This document shows, in pieces, positions 11,073 to 22,272 of a stretch of DNA of 64,000 nt; within the stretch, counting starts at the first letter, position 1; every line of letters begins with the position of its first letter. The stretch lies in contig JAYXKI010000007.1 in assembly GCA_037892935.1 (NCBI GenBank), positions 372,001 through 436,000 on the forward strand, given 5' to 3'. The position numbers and the translations under genes are program-made. The notes beneath the pieces were generated by a model. That model made no database searches, was not told where the DNA came from, and saw only the letters and a list, made by a program, of their open reading frames with translations. This DNA comes from Phlebopus portentosus (Eukaryota; Basidiomycota; Agaricomycetes; Boletales; Boletinellaceae).

Positions 11073-12436
11073 CACAGGGGGCAGAACCTTATTTTATAGG
11101 CTCAGAAATTTGATCCAGAATAGGAATATAGAATAAAATCTTTTGGAACCCATTTTTAATCATAAAGAATTAGAAATATTTGAGATGCAAAAATAGGATT
11201 CAGAAGATTATTTTCTAATTCCTATATTTTAAGCATTAAGAATTATAAGTTTTTAAAATCACTTTTTTTTTACTTTTTAAGCCTTGCATATTCTATTAAG
11301 TTTTATAAATTTACATAGTATTGAAATAGATATAAATATTTTATATACTTGATAGTGTTTTCTAGGATAAATTATTTAAAATAAAAATCAGTCTGAAATA
11401 TGTTTGAGAATATTATAAATAGGAGGACTTTAAACTTATAATTTTCTATATTGTTTTTCAAGCAAAGAAATTCTTATAAATATTTTAAATAAAAAAAGCT
11501 ATAAAATGCATTACTAATTTATAAGTTCTAAAGGGTTTTAAATATAATACAAAATTATAAATTAAGTCGGCTATAGAATAACATATTTTGCAACCTTTAG
11601 AATATACTATTCTGAAGGCAATAGAATTTGCAATTCTTTAGACATAAGAACTTGTTTTAGATTAATAAATTTTATGCATGTTATAACTTAAAATATAATT
11701 TGATACAAAAAGTTTAAGTTTTTGAGCTACATAAATTTGATTTTATATAGTTTAGGATACTCTAAAATATAAAATTCTAGCTTATTTTCTATTTTTATAG
11801 CTCAAAAACTTAAACTTTTTGTATCAAATTATATTTTAAATTATAACATGCATAAAATTTATTAATCTAAAACAAGTTCTTATGTCTAAAGAATTGCAAA
11901 TTCTATTACCTTCAGAATAGTATATTCTAAAGGTTGCAAAATATGTTATTCTATAGCCGACTTAATTTATAATTTTGTATTATATTCAAAACCCTTTAGA
12001 ACTTATAAATTAGTAATGCATTTTATAGCTTTTTTTATTTAAAATATTTATAAGAATTTCTTTGCTTGAAAAACAATATAGAAAATTATAAGTTTAAAGT
12101 CCTCCTATTTATAATATTCTCAAACATATTTCAGACTGATTTTTATTTTAAATAATTTATCCTAGAAAACACTATCAATCTATTTCAATACTATGTAAAT
12201 TTATAAAACTTAATAGAATATGCAAGGCTTAAAAAGTAAAAAAAAAGTGATTTTAAAAACTTATAATTCTTAATGCTTAAAATATAGGAATTAGAAAATA
12301 ATCTTCTGAATCCTATTTTTGCATCTCAAATATTTCTAATTCTTTATGATTAAAAATGGGTTCCAAAAGATTTTATTCTATATTCCTATTCTGGATCAAA
12401 TTTCTGAGCCTATAAAATAAGGTTCTGCCCCCTGTG
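11073..12436. mobile_element. 1.36-kb palindromic foldback transposon with TTA target duplication
   Basis: The element starts CACAGGGGGCAGAACC and ends with the exact complement, GGTTCTGCCCCCTGTG. Both ends are flanked by TTA (11,070-11,072 and 12,437-12,439). The left arm (11,073-11,729, 657 bp) pairs with the right arm (11,798-12,436, 639 bp) almost base for base; the loop is 68 bp. The main difference is an 18-bp gap in the right arm opposite about 11,330-11,348, plus scattered single changes. It is very AT-rich inside with GC-rich tips, and has no coding frame. A 3-bp TTA duplication suits PIF/Harbinger-type elements; the CACAG tip could also suit a CACTA-like family, so I leave the superfamily open. 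Confidence 0.92.
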
Positions 12437-12439
12437 TTA

Positions 12440-12850
12440 CCATCTCTCACACCGATCTTCTCCAGCTCATTCCAGCACTCTATTCTCTCACACTTGTAGC
12501 TCAAGTTCTCTCTGGCTGAAAGGCATGATTCAGTTGAATAAGTCACTCACGAAAAATGCGAGAACACGTATTCATGAGATCAAATAAAAAACCAGGCTTG
12601 AAGCCAAAGGCTGCCGAAAACATAGCCGGGTGAAATTACGTCGGAGTCGGAAATCCTGATCATCACTATGAACATCACCGCGAGCGGTGACACGCACAGT
12701 TGCTTCTTCCCTGCTCATATTAAGGCATCAATCTCGAGATGGTAGCAACGCCTTTTCCGCCATCCAAGTATTCCCGCTGTCCGCTGCTTGACATCGCATG
12801 CTTTCGAAGCGTGTAGATGAATACAGAAACCATAACTCGTCAATGCCCTA
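12440..12850. other. Upstream region of the first kinase copy
   Basis: No gene is seen. Part of it (tgaaattacgtcgg, about 12,631) recurs at 18,115 upstream of the third kinase copy, and a looser match lies near 15,020 upstream of the second. It is therefore part of the duplicated kinase unit. Confidence 0.5.
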
Positions 12851-12851
12851 G

Positions 12852-13971
12852 ATGTACGTCCTTTCAACTCTGGCTCATCTCGACCTGACGGCTCGCGTCA
12901 AGTATCACGGTGCAGTTATGAAGGCTCACGGCTGCTGCTGCGACGGTTTCGTTGGCACGGCAGACCTAGACGAGACGCACGCTCTTCGGCCAATAAGGCG
13001 TGGGTTAATAACAGTTGCGATCAAACGATTCCGGGTTCGTATTCACATTCCGTCCAATAAGGACTTCGCAAAGTTGCGTTCATGATTAATTCGCGCTTGC
13101 ACTAGCTTACTTTCTTGTGCTTCTCAGAAAGGAGCTTCCATCCGGTCAAAGCTTCGATATACCGATATCCTACCGCTTCCTGGATTCATCAAGGATAGGG
13201 TTGATCCTTCTGTGATTTCTGAATGGATGGAAAATGGCACGACCAGGCAATTCACGAAGAATAATCCTCCGCTGATCGAGAGCCATTGGTTAGCTGGTTG
13301 ACTAATCAATGTGGTAAAACACTGTCACTGATCGACTGGAATAGATCGTGGGGATTACTGCAGGCGTCAGATATTTGCACATGAAGAACATCGTGCATTC
13401 CAACTTGAAAGCAATTGAGTGATTAGATGTTATTTATCTAGTACTGATTGACTGACGCATTACCTTAGTACAACATATTAGTCGGACACTCCGGAGAGCC
13501 TCTGATCTGTGACGTTGGCATATATCTCGAATACTCATGCATTCCCTGAGCAATGGAGGAACCAGTCAACAAGCCTCAGAGGTTCTACGAGATGAGTGGC
13601 TCCCAAGCTCTTTGACGTCACGATTCATTCTCGCCATAAAAAAAAACAGATATGTGGGCTTTCGGCATGCCTGTTTATGTACGTTATCGCTATATCCGCT
13701 TCTTCCTAATCTGTTGGAGCATGTCCAAGGAATTCTGACTCAAAATGTCCCGTATTCCGAAATAAGAAACGAGGTACAAAGTTTGCAATAACTGGAGGTA
13801 AATTACCTCCGCGACTGCTGACATTGGATGACTCTCCGGCGTTTTTCCGCTCTGTCTGGAAAATATGCGAATCGTGCTGGGTCTCGCCACCTGATGATCG
13901 CATTATTATAAAGGAAGTGGTATGTTACCTTCGCTCCAGAGACCAACTAGGCGCTGGTAACAATCGGAAAG
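12852..13971 (+). pseudogene. Kinase copy 1: dead tyrosine-kinase-like kinase
   Basis: Collinear with the intact kinase at 15,179. The first exon is readable (LSTLAHLDLTARVKYHGA, ITVAIKRFRV) and keeps the ATP-site lysine. It then breaks several times: the acceptor before CTTCTCAG is GTG instead of CAG; one base is missing in the next exon just after GAGCTT; the catalytic loop HSDLKA reads HSNLKA (Asp to Asn); CDFG reads CDVG; and the APE region is altered. C-lobe remains ICESCWVSPPDDRIIIKEVV lie near 13,860-13,920. Loss of both the catalytic and the metal-binding pattern plus frameshifts points to a pseudogene rather than a regulated pseudokinase. Confidence 0.85.
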
Positions 13972-13979
13972 TTAGTGAA

Positions 13980-15170
13980 TTTATTAACGTACAATGTTTC
14001 GTCCTGACACATGGTTTGAGCAGGCGCGAATATTTACTGAAGATGGCGTTTTCATCACGGACAATGAACTTGCAGTGGATGTGAGGCATATATCGAAGCC
14101 GAGGACTAAAGCAGGCTTTAATGGAACAGACCGCGTATTGAAATAGCCATCTGGTGGATGGTGGTGGAACTGAAGGGACATCACGGCCAAAAACTCATCG
14201 TTGTCCGGTGACAAATAGTCAATATTGGGTGAATGAAGTAACTTTTTGATCTGCTCATTGTCCCTCCAAATGCCTCGCCGCTTCGGCCAGAGCAACGTAA
14301 CATAGCGTTGCAGTCGCAATGTCGTGCAGCAAACCGCAGATACATAGAGAATTTGGAGGATCAACATGCGCAGTCCACACGGGGAGATGAAAAACATGAC
14401 CTTTCAGTGCATTGGTTCGATACGATGTTTATAAAGTTCTAGATAACGATTTATGATTATCTCTACACATTTTTGTACAGATTTACTCTTCGTAACATGC
14501 TTTTCTCGACTCCTCGTCTCGAGCACTTGTACAGAAGAATAAACTGTCTTAAAGCTGGTGCTTTTTCACATGTCACTACAAACTCATCCTTCAGCTGGTG
14601 ATCATGAAACGAATCATTCCTATTCAGTGATTACCTTCGGCTTTACATGCCTGTGTCAGTGAAGAGCTACTAGGCTTACAGTCATTCAATGCCGACGTAT
14701 TCACAATTCACCGAAAAGATTTATAATGGCTGACCGTTGCCTCTGGGTAGCTTTTCTGGCCTACAAGCGTGAGGTTCTATTTTACAAGAGGCCAATGCAT
14801 ACGACTATAGATTTGTCGTCGAATACACGGCATCCGTCCTTTAGGTTTCTCTCACATACTATAAGCAACTAGGGTCGACAATAATACAGTTCATGGAGAT
14901 ACGCGCTACCGAGTTGCTATGGAAAGGCGACCAACGGAATACCCAGAAGTTCATTACTGAATCGTTCAACACACCAAAATACCCGGTCTGATAGGAACTT
15001 TTGAGAAAGAGCTCACTCAGAAACAAAATAGTCGGAGTTTCAAAAAGTGATCGTCACCAAGAACATCGCCTCCGTCGGTGCTTCTTCACCTACTCTTATA
15101 AAGGCATCGATATCCCGATGGTGTCAATGACTCTCTCCGACCAGCTGCGTGCTCCTTCATTCTCTTACGT
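13980..15170. other. Spacer between kinase copies 1 and 2
   Basis: No gene is recognised. The last 170 bases resemble the upstream regions of the other kinase copies. The frames present are short and lack motifs. Confidence 0.45.
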
Positions 15171-15178
15171 GAAGTCCC

Positions 15179-17106
15179 ATGTTATCTGGACCAATAAATA
15201 AGGAGAAAAACTCCAGATCTTCCAAAGCACTCGATGAAGTCCTTTCAACATTGGCTCATTTGGATCTAACAGACCGCATCCAATATCATGGCGCGGTCAT
15301 GAAAGCCCATGGTGGCTATTGCGACGTTTTCGTTGGCTCGGCAGACTTGGATGAGCATCATGCTCTCCGACCGAAAAGGCGAGGGTTGGTTACAGTTGCA
15401 ATCAAGCGACTCCGGGTACACATTCAGTCCGATAAGGACTTCGCGAAGGTTCGTCAACGTTAAACATTAAAGATTCTCCTGAGGTTACCTTTCAGTTCAG
15501 CTTCTCAGGAAGGAGCTTTCTGTGTGGTCAAAACTTCGCCATGCCAATATCCTACCTCTATTGGGATTCGTCAAAGAAGGAGATTATCCTTCCGTAATCT
15601 CCGAGTGGATGGAAAATGGTACAATCAAGCAATACATGAAGAGTAATCCTTCTGTCAATCCCGAACCGTTGGTATGCTATTCGTACTCGACCAATATCTC
15701 AGGGCAAGAATTCTGATATACCGAAATAGATTGCGGGTATCGCGGCAGGCGTGAGATATCTTCATATGAAGAACGTCGTACATTCCGACTTGAAAGCAGT
15801 TGCGTGTCCGTTCTTATTAATGCCACGCAAATGAGCTGAATGAGTGCCTTACCTAGGATAACGTTCTGGTCGGACATTCAGGGGAACCCTTGATCTGTGA
15901 TTTCGGCATATCTCGCATACTCTCTCACTCGTTGAGCAATGGAGGGACAAGCTCGGCAAGTCTGAAAGGTTCCGCAAGATGGATGGCTCCAGAGCTCTTC
16001 AACGTTGAGATTGACGCTCATCATACAAAAGAGACTGATATGTGGGCTTTCGGAATGACTGTCTACGTGCGTTATTGTTATGCCCAAAGTAGTTGGTACT
16101 GATAGACTATACTCAGGAAATACTGACGCAAGCGGTCCCGTATTCCAATATTAGAAACGACGTGCAAGTGATATTCGCCATTACGGAAGGCAAGTTACCG
16201 CTACCTCCATCGTCATGGAAGGAATTTCCGCCATTCTTCGACTTCGCGTGGAATATATGCGAGGCATGTTGGATTTCACCAGCTGAGAAGCGAAGTACAA
16301 TAAAGGAAGTGGTCTCCTATCTTCGATCTAGAGACTACTTGAGTTCCGAAGACGATGGCAGAGGTAAGAGTTTATGATCATCTCTTCTGAGAAAGATTGC
16401 ACACAGTGCGCATATATTTATATCTCTACACACAGGATTAGGACAAGAGCGTCTGCGCGTCGAAGATCCCGCCTTGCTTGTTGACAGTGGATTCGGATTG
16501 GACAGTGGAACTATGTATATCCATGGCAATTCGTTATTTACTCAAGCGGGTGCACCGATAACTGGCGAAGAGCTGGTAGCTGTTGATGAGCAGGCTGGGT
16601 ACTGGGACGTCCAGTTAGAGGAAGAAATGCGAGGCAAAATTGAAGGTCCTCCGTCACCTAACTCGAGGGCGCTGATTTCCGTGCGGAGCTCCGACTTCAT
16701 ACCACCAAGGGACGAGAATTCGCTTCTAGGGAAACATTCAGGTCGATCCGATACAGAAGCACGATCTCCCGACAGAGTGAAGAAAGCTCGCAGGCGGCAT
16801 CAGCGAATGTCGTCAAGGCATGAATTTGCTTTCTTGGATTTGCTAGCTGTGCCTCCAGACAGCATCTTGCGGCAGGCTGAACGACATGGCGTTGTTCTTC
16901 AGTCTCAATTTCGTGCGCTTCTGCAGGTGAATCGCAGGTATCCAGTTAACTTCTTGGAGCTGGGAAAAGCGCAATTTGCTCTGGGAGATGAGACGGATTC
17001 GCTCTTCAATGCATTGGTGCGGTACAGTGACTATGAGGGTTTGGGTCATGATTCGAGTTCACCACCATATGGTTTCGATACGCGGAACTTTATCACAAAT
17101 TCCTAA
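15179..17106 (+). CDS. Kinase copy 2: tyrosine-kinase-like (TKL) protein kinase, intact
   Basis: Six exons, 15,179-15,448, 15,501-15,671, 15,730-15,798, 15,857-16,066, 16,117-16,363 and 16,436-17,106, add up to 546 codons with all phases matching. The motifs are in order: VTVAIKRLRV (ATP lysine), LRHANILPLLGF, VVHSDLKADNVLVG (catalytic loop, completed only after splicing), LICDFGISRIL, RWMAPELF, DMWAFGMTVYEIL, ICEACWISPAEKRSTIKEVV. This is the TKL-type kinase fold expanded in mushroom genomes. The last exon adds about 220 residues of mostly disordered C-terminus with a basic KKARRRHQR patch and a helical FALLQV-like end. Substrates unknown; probably cytosolic. Related copies lie at 12,852 (dead) and 18,318 (fragment). 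Confidence 0.88.
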
Positions 17107-17889
17107 GGTCGAATTCTCCGATTCCGAATTTACTCATTTCACGGACTTGATTAGCTGTCGTTCTCTTTCTTGCAACACACAATCACCATTCTGAATGTCA
17201 TTTGCCTTTGATGGTTAATTCCACACTACACTTAAACATCTACCGGCCACCATTCTTGGGCGCCCATGTATCGCAAGATTTTCCAAAGGCTTGTTCAGCC
17301 AGTACTTTGTAGCAGTACTGAGTTGCAGCCTGATGGGATATATCTGCTCTAAGTTGTATGCGACTTGATTTTCAATTACATCCATGCAAAAAAATCCGAT
17401 ATTTGAAATGCATTTTGCGGTCTTGCCTGCTCAAGTACCAAAGCTTGCACACAAGACTTTGGTGAATCCGTGGTACAGTACATGTCGTTCACTCCTCTGA
17501 TACTATAAGGATTGGGTTGGATCTGACATCAACAACCGTACGCTCAAGTACTATGTATGCCTCTTGGAGGCGAGCGTCGCAATATTACTTACTACTATGC
17601 ATAGAAATATGCTGATGGGAGACGCATCGGGAGTTTCGACACATGCAGTCCGCTTTTCCCGAGGGCAAAGAATTAAGGTGCATTCAGAGAATGTATGTAT
17701 ATTCACTGACTTCATTCGTCCAAAGGCACATCGGGCGGGACATTTCGACCACTTCTCTCCTTTTACAGAATCCGCGCACACCGAGATTCCCATGTTCTAT
17801 AGCCGTGCGTCATAATGAGCGAACAAGAAAATGTACTGGTGTCACTCATGGCAACATAGGGATCTATAGATGCAAGATCATGATCGCCT
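17107..17889. other. No gene seen
   Basis: Intergenic DNA downstream of the intact kinase. Short frames on both strands carry no motif. Confidence 0.45.
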
Positions 17890-18056
17890 GGGCTTGAAGA
17901 CGAGGCCAAGCTACTCTGGGGGATCGAGCCAGCAGAAGAGATGTCCCAAACTCTCGGTTGCTGGCTCCCAGTGGATGGGAATAAGAGGGAGATTCAGCTG
18001 GCGTTCGCATTTGACCATGGGCGGTCGGAGCGCAAACCATTTCACTCGCGCAAAAT
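17890..18056 (-). repeat. Duplicate of the membrane-protein gene promoter (copy of 10,921-11,068)
   Basis: Matches the upstream region of the 9835-10919 gene in order and spacing, but ends before any coding part. At the position where the palindromic element sits in the other copy, this copy continues directly (gcgcaaaccatttcac against gcacatactta[element]ccatctctcac), so it looks like an unoccupied site. Confidence 0.75.
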
Positions 18057-18115
18057 GTAAAAACTCAATAATCTCATTACTGTAAATGGCACATATTGAA
18101 ACGATTTTGCTAGCT

Positions 18116-18385
18116 GAAATTACGTCGAAGCTGGAAATCCCTAATCGTCTCTGTGAACAACGCGGCAGCTGTTCCGTCTGTACTCGAGAAGATGCCAGCA
18201 ACTCTTTCACCACCCAAACTTCAAACATCCCTGTCTCTGCTTCACGTCGCGTGGTTTTGGAATACATCTAGTAATGGGACCAGAGCTAGACCAGCTGGTC
18301 AATTCACTGAGCTCAGCGGAGTTCTTTCAACTAGCACTGGCTCATTTGACGAGTCGCGTCATGCACATGCATGGTACGGTTGTAC
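18116..18385 (+). pseudogene. Kinase copy 3: 5' fragment
   Basis: tgaaattacgtcgaagctggaaatcc (18,115 on) matches 12,631 upstream of copy 1. The stretch 18,325-18,380 (gttctttcaact, ctggctcattt, gacgagtcgcgtca, gcatgg) matches the start of the kinase frame (VLSTLAHLDLTxRVxxHG) in both other copies. Similarity stops at about 18,385, before the ATP-site lysine. No remaining kinase exon is found downstream. Confidence 0.7.
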
Positions 18386-19040
18386 AAGAAATTTCCGGAA
18401 ATCCTCAGCGTGAGCTGGGCACAGCAAGCTAGACTCAGGTCCCAAAAAGGCATCGATCAGAACGCGGGAATTTTCACCGCGGGTTGTTTACCTTTGACCA
18501 TCATCTTCGACGATCGAGGCTGAGAATGAGTACAACTTGCTTCATTTTTTTTCGGGGCATGCATCTTGCCTCGACATTGCAAGGCCAGAGACTCGGAGAT
18601 GAGATATGGTCAATGCACAAACCCGTGCATGAATGAATACCATTTCTGGTCTTGGTAATTTTAATACGACCTTCCATTTTTGGCAACAAAGATTTCTCTT
18701 CGATGTACAGGATAGGCAGGATTTTTGAATGCTGTTTCAGATGATTGCATCAGTCATTAATTATTAATTCACCTTATCGTGCCGAGACACAGACACGTAC
18801 GCATCCATCTAACTTTGTGGACTCAGGACTTTATGCCGAGAGGTTACGCAAGCCGGAATTATCAACCAGACCGTTCGCTGGCCCCATTTAGGCAGGTGCC
18901 ATCGGTCTCGTGGGGTAAATAAAGTGCACACTCGTCTACAGTCATCGCAGCTTTCGCTTTCCCATCCGTGGCTTTCCTCTGAAGCTTCGTAGCCATCTTC
19001 GCTTTCTTCGTTCATACCGAAACGTCTAGCCGAGCGAAAA
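18386..19040. other. No gene seen
   Basis: Intergenic DNA; its right end must contain the promoter and possibly an unseen first exon of the NAPE-PLD-like gene. Confidence 0.4.
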
Positions 19041-19059
19041 ATGGTAGCTGTATCTGAAG

Positions 19060-20607
19060 ATTATATCAAAGTTTCTTTTCAAGCCGCTGCAAGATCGAGG
19101 GCAGTGGCAAACCTTCGCATTGGAAGGACGCAAAGGCAACTGCTTTTCAGAATCCATGGCCGAGTTACCAAGACGTGACATTCCGAGACGTAGCGAGGGT
19201 CTGTTGCATCTCGTCAAGTATAGACTTCGCTTGCTGACTAGGCCTCTATCTGTCCTTACAGTTCTTCTCGATGAAGTTTCCACCAGTACCTCAGGATATT
19301 GACAATTTGATCCCGAGTGTACGGCCGACATGGGGAAAACAGAATTCATTGGGTGAGCCCGGCAACGAAGAGAAAATAAAAGCTACCTGGCTCGGACATG
19401 CATGCTTCTTGCTTGAATTGCCTATTCGACCTGCAAAAACTTCTAGACCATCACGAGGAGCGCGTGTAATTTTCGACCCAGTCTTCAGCGATAGGTGCTC
19501 ACCTAGTCAATGGTTCGGTCCGAAAAGATTTACAAGTAAGATTTACAGGACACTCTTCCGGGTACAAGCAATTAATTTTCGTTCTTGCTCTACAGAACTG
19601 CCCTGTCGGATCGATGAAGTTCCAGAAATAGATGTCATTGTCATATCAGTGAGTCAGCATTGTTGTTTACATAACCGAGTAGTGACACCGAGAACATTCA
19701 TTCATTAGCATAATCATTACGACCAGTAAGTTCAGTCAAATTCTGCGGAAAGACTGGACCAATTCAACTATTTCTAGTTGCGATGTTGAGACCATAAAGG
19801 CATTTTCGAAACGCACTCGACCGCCCCATGTTTTTGCTCCTCTAGGAAATACGGACCTCTTCCGCTCTATGGGCATACCCAAGGAGAGGATCCACTGTTT
19901 GGATTGGTGGGAAGGCCGTCATTTAGAGGTCGAGATTGACTCCAAACCTAGCGAAGGGAAAGGATGCAAGGTCACAGTGTCTTTCGACTTAACGTGCACG
20001 CCTTCGCAGCATCAGGCAAACCGAGGCATACTTGATCGCAATAAGTCTTTGTGGGGAAGCTGGGTCGTTCAAGAGGTGCCTCCTTTGGAATCCGAAAGAA
20101 AGGAAGGCGTAAAGGTCTATTTTGCTGGCGACACTGGATACCGGGCGGTGCGTGAGGGTGCAGATGAGGAGGAAGTACCCTGCTGTCCTGCCTTCAAAGA
20201 AATTGGAGAACGGTTCGGCGGATTCGATTTTGCTATGATTCCGATTGGGTAAATATAGTCCATTGCTTCTTACATGTTTTCTACGAATTGCTTCTGACGA
20301 GCTCTCTCTCAGTGCGTACGAACCGCGCTCCTTCATGTCTCGTTTCCACGTCGCTCCTCAAGATAGCGTACGCATCTTCAAGGATATTCGCGCGAAGAAA
20401 GCCCTCGGAATGCATTGGGGGTAAGCGCTTATTCTTCATCTGTTAGTCAATGATCCTGCAACTCAGCATACATTGCATAGGACATGGGCGTTGACGTCAG
20501 AAGAAGTGACAGAGCCTCCTCGGAAGCTTGCAGAGGAGCGCAAGAAAGCAGGTATACCAGAAGACGATTTTGATGTTTGCAAGCTTGGTGAAACCTGTTT
20601 CTTCTGA
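19060..20607 (+). CDS. NAPE-PLD-like metallo-beta-lactamase-fold phosphodiesterase
   Basis: Exons as read: about 19,060-19,198, 19,262-19,535, 19,596-19,648, 19,709-19,725, 19,778-20,248, 20,313-20,420, 20,481-20,607. The N-terminus has HWKDAKATAFQNPWPSY, then FFSMKFPPVP, ATWLGHACFLLE, IFDPVFSDRCSP, the metal-binding HNHYDHCD, VYFAGDTGY, GAYEPRSFM and MHWGTWALTSEE; all are signatures of N-acyl-phosphatidylethanolamine-hydrolysing phospholipase D. The family cleaves NAPE to N-acylethanolamine and phosphatidic acid; fungal relatives include mitochondrial Fmp30. The HNHYDH motif is mostly encoded by a 17-nt micro-exon. The start codon is not found: the ATG at 19,041 is out of frame and an in-frame TGA precedes the first exon, so a short upstream exon is likely. 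Confidence 0.88.
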
Positions 20608-20784
20608 TGGCTCATTAGATTAGACCCGAACTTTTTATACGAACATATCCAATGACTCCTTTTTTTCGTATACACGTTTTTACACATTTCTAATTAATAT
20701 GGCATTCGTAATCCCAAGAGAGCGAAGAGATGAAAGGACTGTATCGCCTTTGCACAAAGCTGATTAATGAAAGCCAGCTGCTTT

Positions 20785-21509
20785 CTAGACTCCGTCGTAC
20801 GATGCTCCTCCAGCCTAGAAATACCTTGTTAGGCATATTCAACTTTCTATTTGAATTGAGGGTCGAACCTTTCGAAGGCGAACTACGATACCCTCTTGAT
20901 CGAGTTGTTCTTTCTCAGAAGCCGTCACCTCGAGTGAGAAGACTCGAAGGACGCTTTTAACATCCGCAGCCTGCACGGATAGCTGGACGTGAGGCCGGAG
21001 TTTTGCTTAGTTTAGATCGTGTCTTCGAAAAGAGGAAGCAAAAGCTTACTTTAGCCTTCCTCATAACCTTGCAACCCTTGCCGATCCATTTGACGAAGAT
21101 GAATTTCTCGCGTTGAGACTGGCGTCAAAGCACCGACATATCAGAATCAGAAACCTTTTAAAGAAACTTTTCATGCCTACCTCCTTGTCGTTGGAGTACT
21201 GAACGCGAACGTATGCGTAAAAAGCTTTGGAGTCGTCAAGCAGCTCCTTTAGCTCGTCCAGTCCTCCAGACCCCGAACCCGTAAGAACCAACTTGTCTGA
21301 GCGGTCCGACTTCGGATTATCAGTATCCGAGTCAATGCGCACATCGACGATGTATAATACCTCATAATCAAGAAGCAACCAGTTCGTGTCGCTCTTGTCA
21401 TTGCGAACGTCCAAGTATGCTGTCCTGAAATCAGAAAATGATCATAAATAAACAACATAAAAATGATAATCATGCCTTCATCGATCTTGGGGTCGGACAC
21501 GTCAGCCAT
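20785..21509 (-). CDS. Coactosin-like actin-binding protein (ADF-homology domain)
   Basis: Exon 1 is 21,509-21,476 (MADVSDPKIDE). Exon 2 starts at 21,419 and gives AYLDVRNDKSDTNWLLLDYE, then DELKELLDDSKAFYAYVRV and SNDKE. A later exon gives SQREKFIFVKWIGKGCKVM, another AADVKSVLRVFSLEVTASE, and the last AGGASYDGV followed by TAG at 20,787-20,785. Length (about 140-150 residues) and motifs match coactosin, a monomeric F-actin side-binder that opposes capping. Intron 1 is of the GC-AG type: exon end GAAG is followed by GCATGA, and only the acceptor GGACAG keeps the frame. No TATA is evident. The protein has no signal and acts in the cytosol. Confidence 0.9.
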
Positions 21510-21708
21510 GGAGTTCGTAGAGCAAGGAGAAAAGACGAGAGAGGAGTTGCGGTCTAAAAGTGGTTGATGAGAAAGGTTGGGATTGGATTGCCGACTGCAA
21601 CAGACAGTGTAAGGCTGGCACGCGAGCCTGAGTCACGGGACTCACTTTTCAGCCAAATTCAATTTTGCCCCCGAAACTTTTACCAACTACTCCTCGACAA
21701 CTTGCTCA

Positions 21709-22272
21709 ATGTCGCTGCTGTTACTTCGACCCCTCGGAAAACTGAATATCTCATGTCTTAGGTACTCGTCATCGTCAACTCGTCAAATTCTCAACGATCC
21801 TCGCAAGATCCTGCTTGAACTACCAGAAAAGCCAGTTGACATAGGTGCCATGAAGAAAAAGACGCATGATCGTCGGCAGGACAGGCGGACACCTGCGGAA
21901 TTCCTTAGGCATCGGCAGACCATGAAGAAGCGCTTTCCAGAAGGGTGGAATCCTCCACGAAAATTATCGCGCGAGGCGATGGAAGGATTGCGTACCCTCC
22001 ATCGACATGATCCGGAGACGTTTTCGACACCTGTGCTTGCAGAGCGTTTCCGTATCAGCCCTGAAGCCGTTCGCAGGATACTGAAGAGCAAGTGGGGTCC
22101 GAATAAGGATGAGAAAGCAAATATGTTGGAGAGGGAACGGAAGAGGAAGCAGGAGTATATCGCGAAGCGGATTGAGAGAGAAAGAGAGGATAAGTGGGCG
22201 CAGGTTGACAGTCCCCTTCAAGAGCTGGAAAATCTGAAGCGGAATAAATGGGACAAATTGTCTCTAACATAG
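21709..22272 (+). CDS. RRG9: RRG9/neugrin-family mitochondrial protein
   Basis: Single exon, 187 codons. The first 25 residues (MSLLLLRPLGKLNISCLRYS) are hydrophobic, basic and free of acidic residues, as in mitochondrial presequences. The core WNPPRKLSREAMEGLRTLHR, DPETFSTPVLAERF and ISPEAVRRILKSKW is the neugrin/Rrg9 signature, a winged-helix-like segment, followed by a long charged coiled helix (ERERKRKQEYIAKRIERERE). Family members are needed for mitochondrial gene expression; mammalian NGRN acts on the mitochondrial 16S rRNA and yeast Rrg9 on respiratory growth. It is divergently oriented to the coactosin gene, with a shared promoter of about 200 bp. Confidence 0.88.
   Translation: MSLLLLRPLGKLNISCLRYSSSSTRQILNDPRKILLELPEKPVDIGAMKKKTHDRRQDRRTPAEFLRHRQTMKKRFPEGWNPPRKLSREAMEGLRTLHRHDPETFSTPVLAERFRISPEAVRRILKSKWGPNKDEKANMLERERKRKQEYIAKRIEREREDKWAQVDSPLQELENLKRNKWDKLSLT

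Noticed and set aside
11073..12436. Palindrome as an origin of replication, mitochondrial insert or telomere junction
   Set aside because: Exact tips plus TTA duplications on both sides and an empty counterpart nearby indicate a transposed element; no organelle genes or telomere repeats are present.
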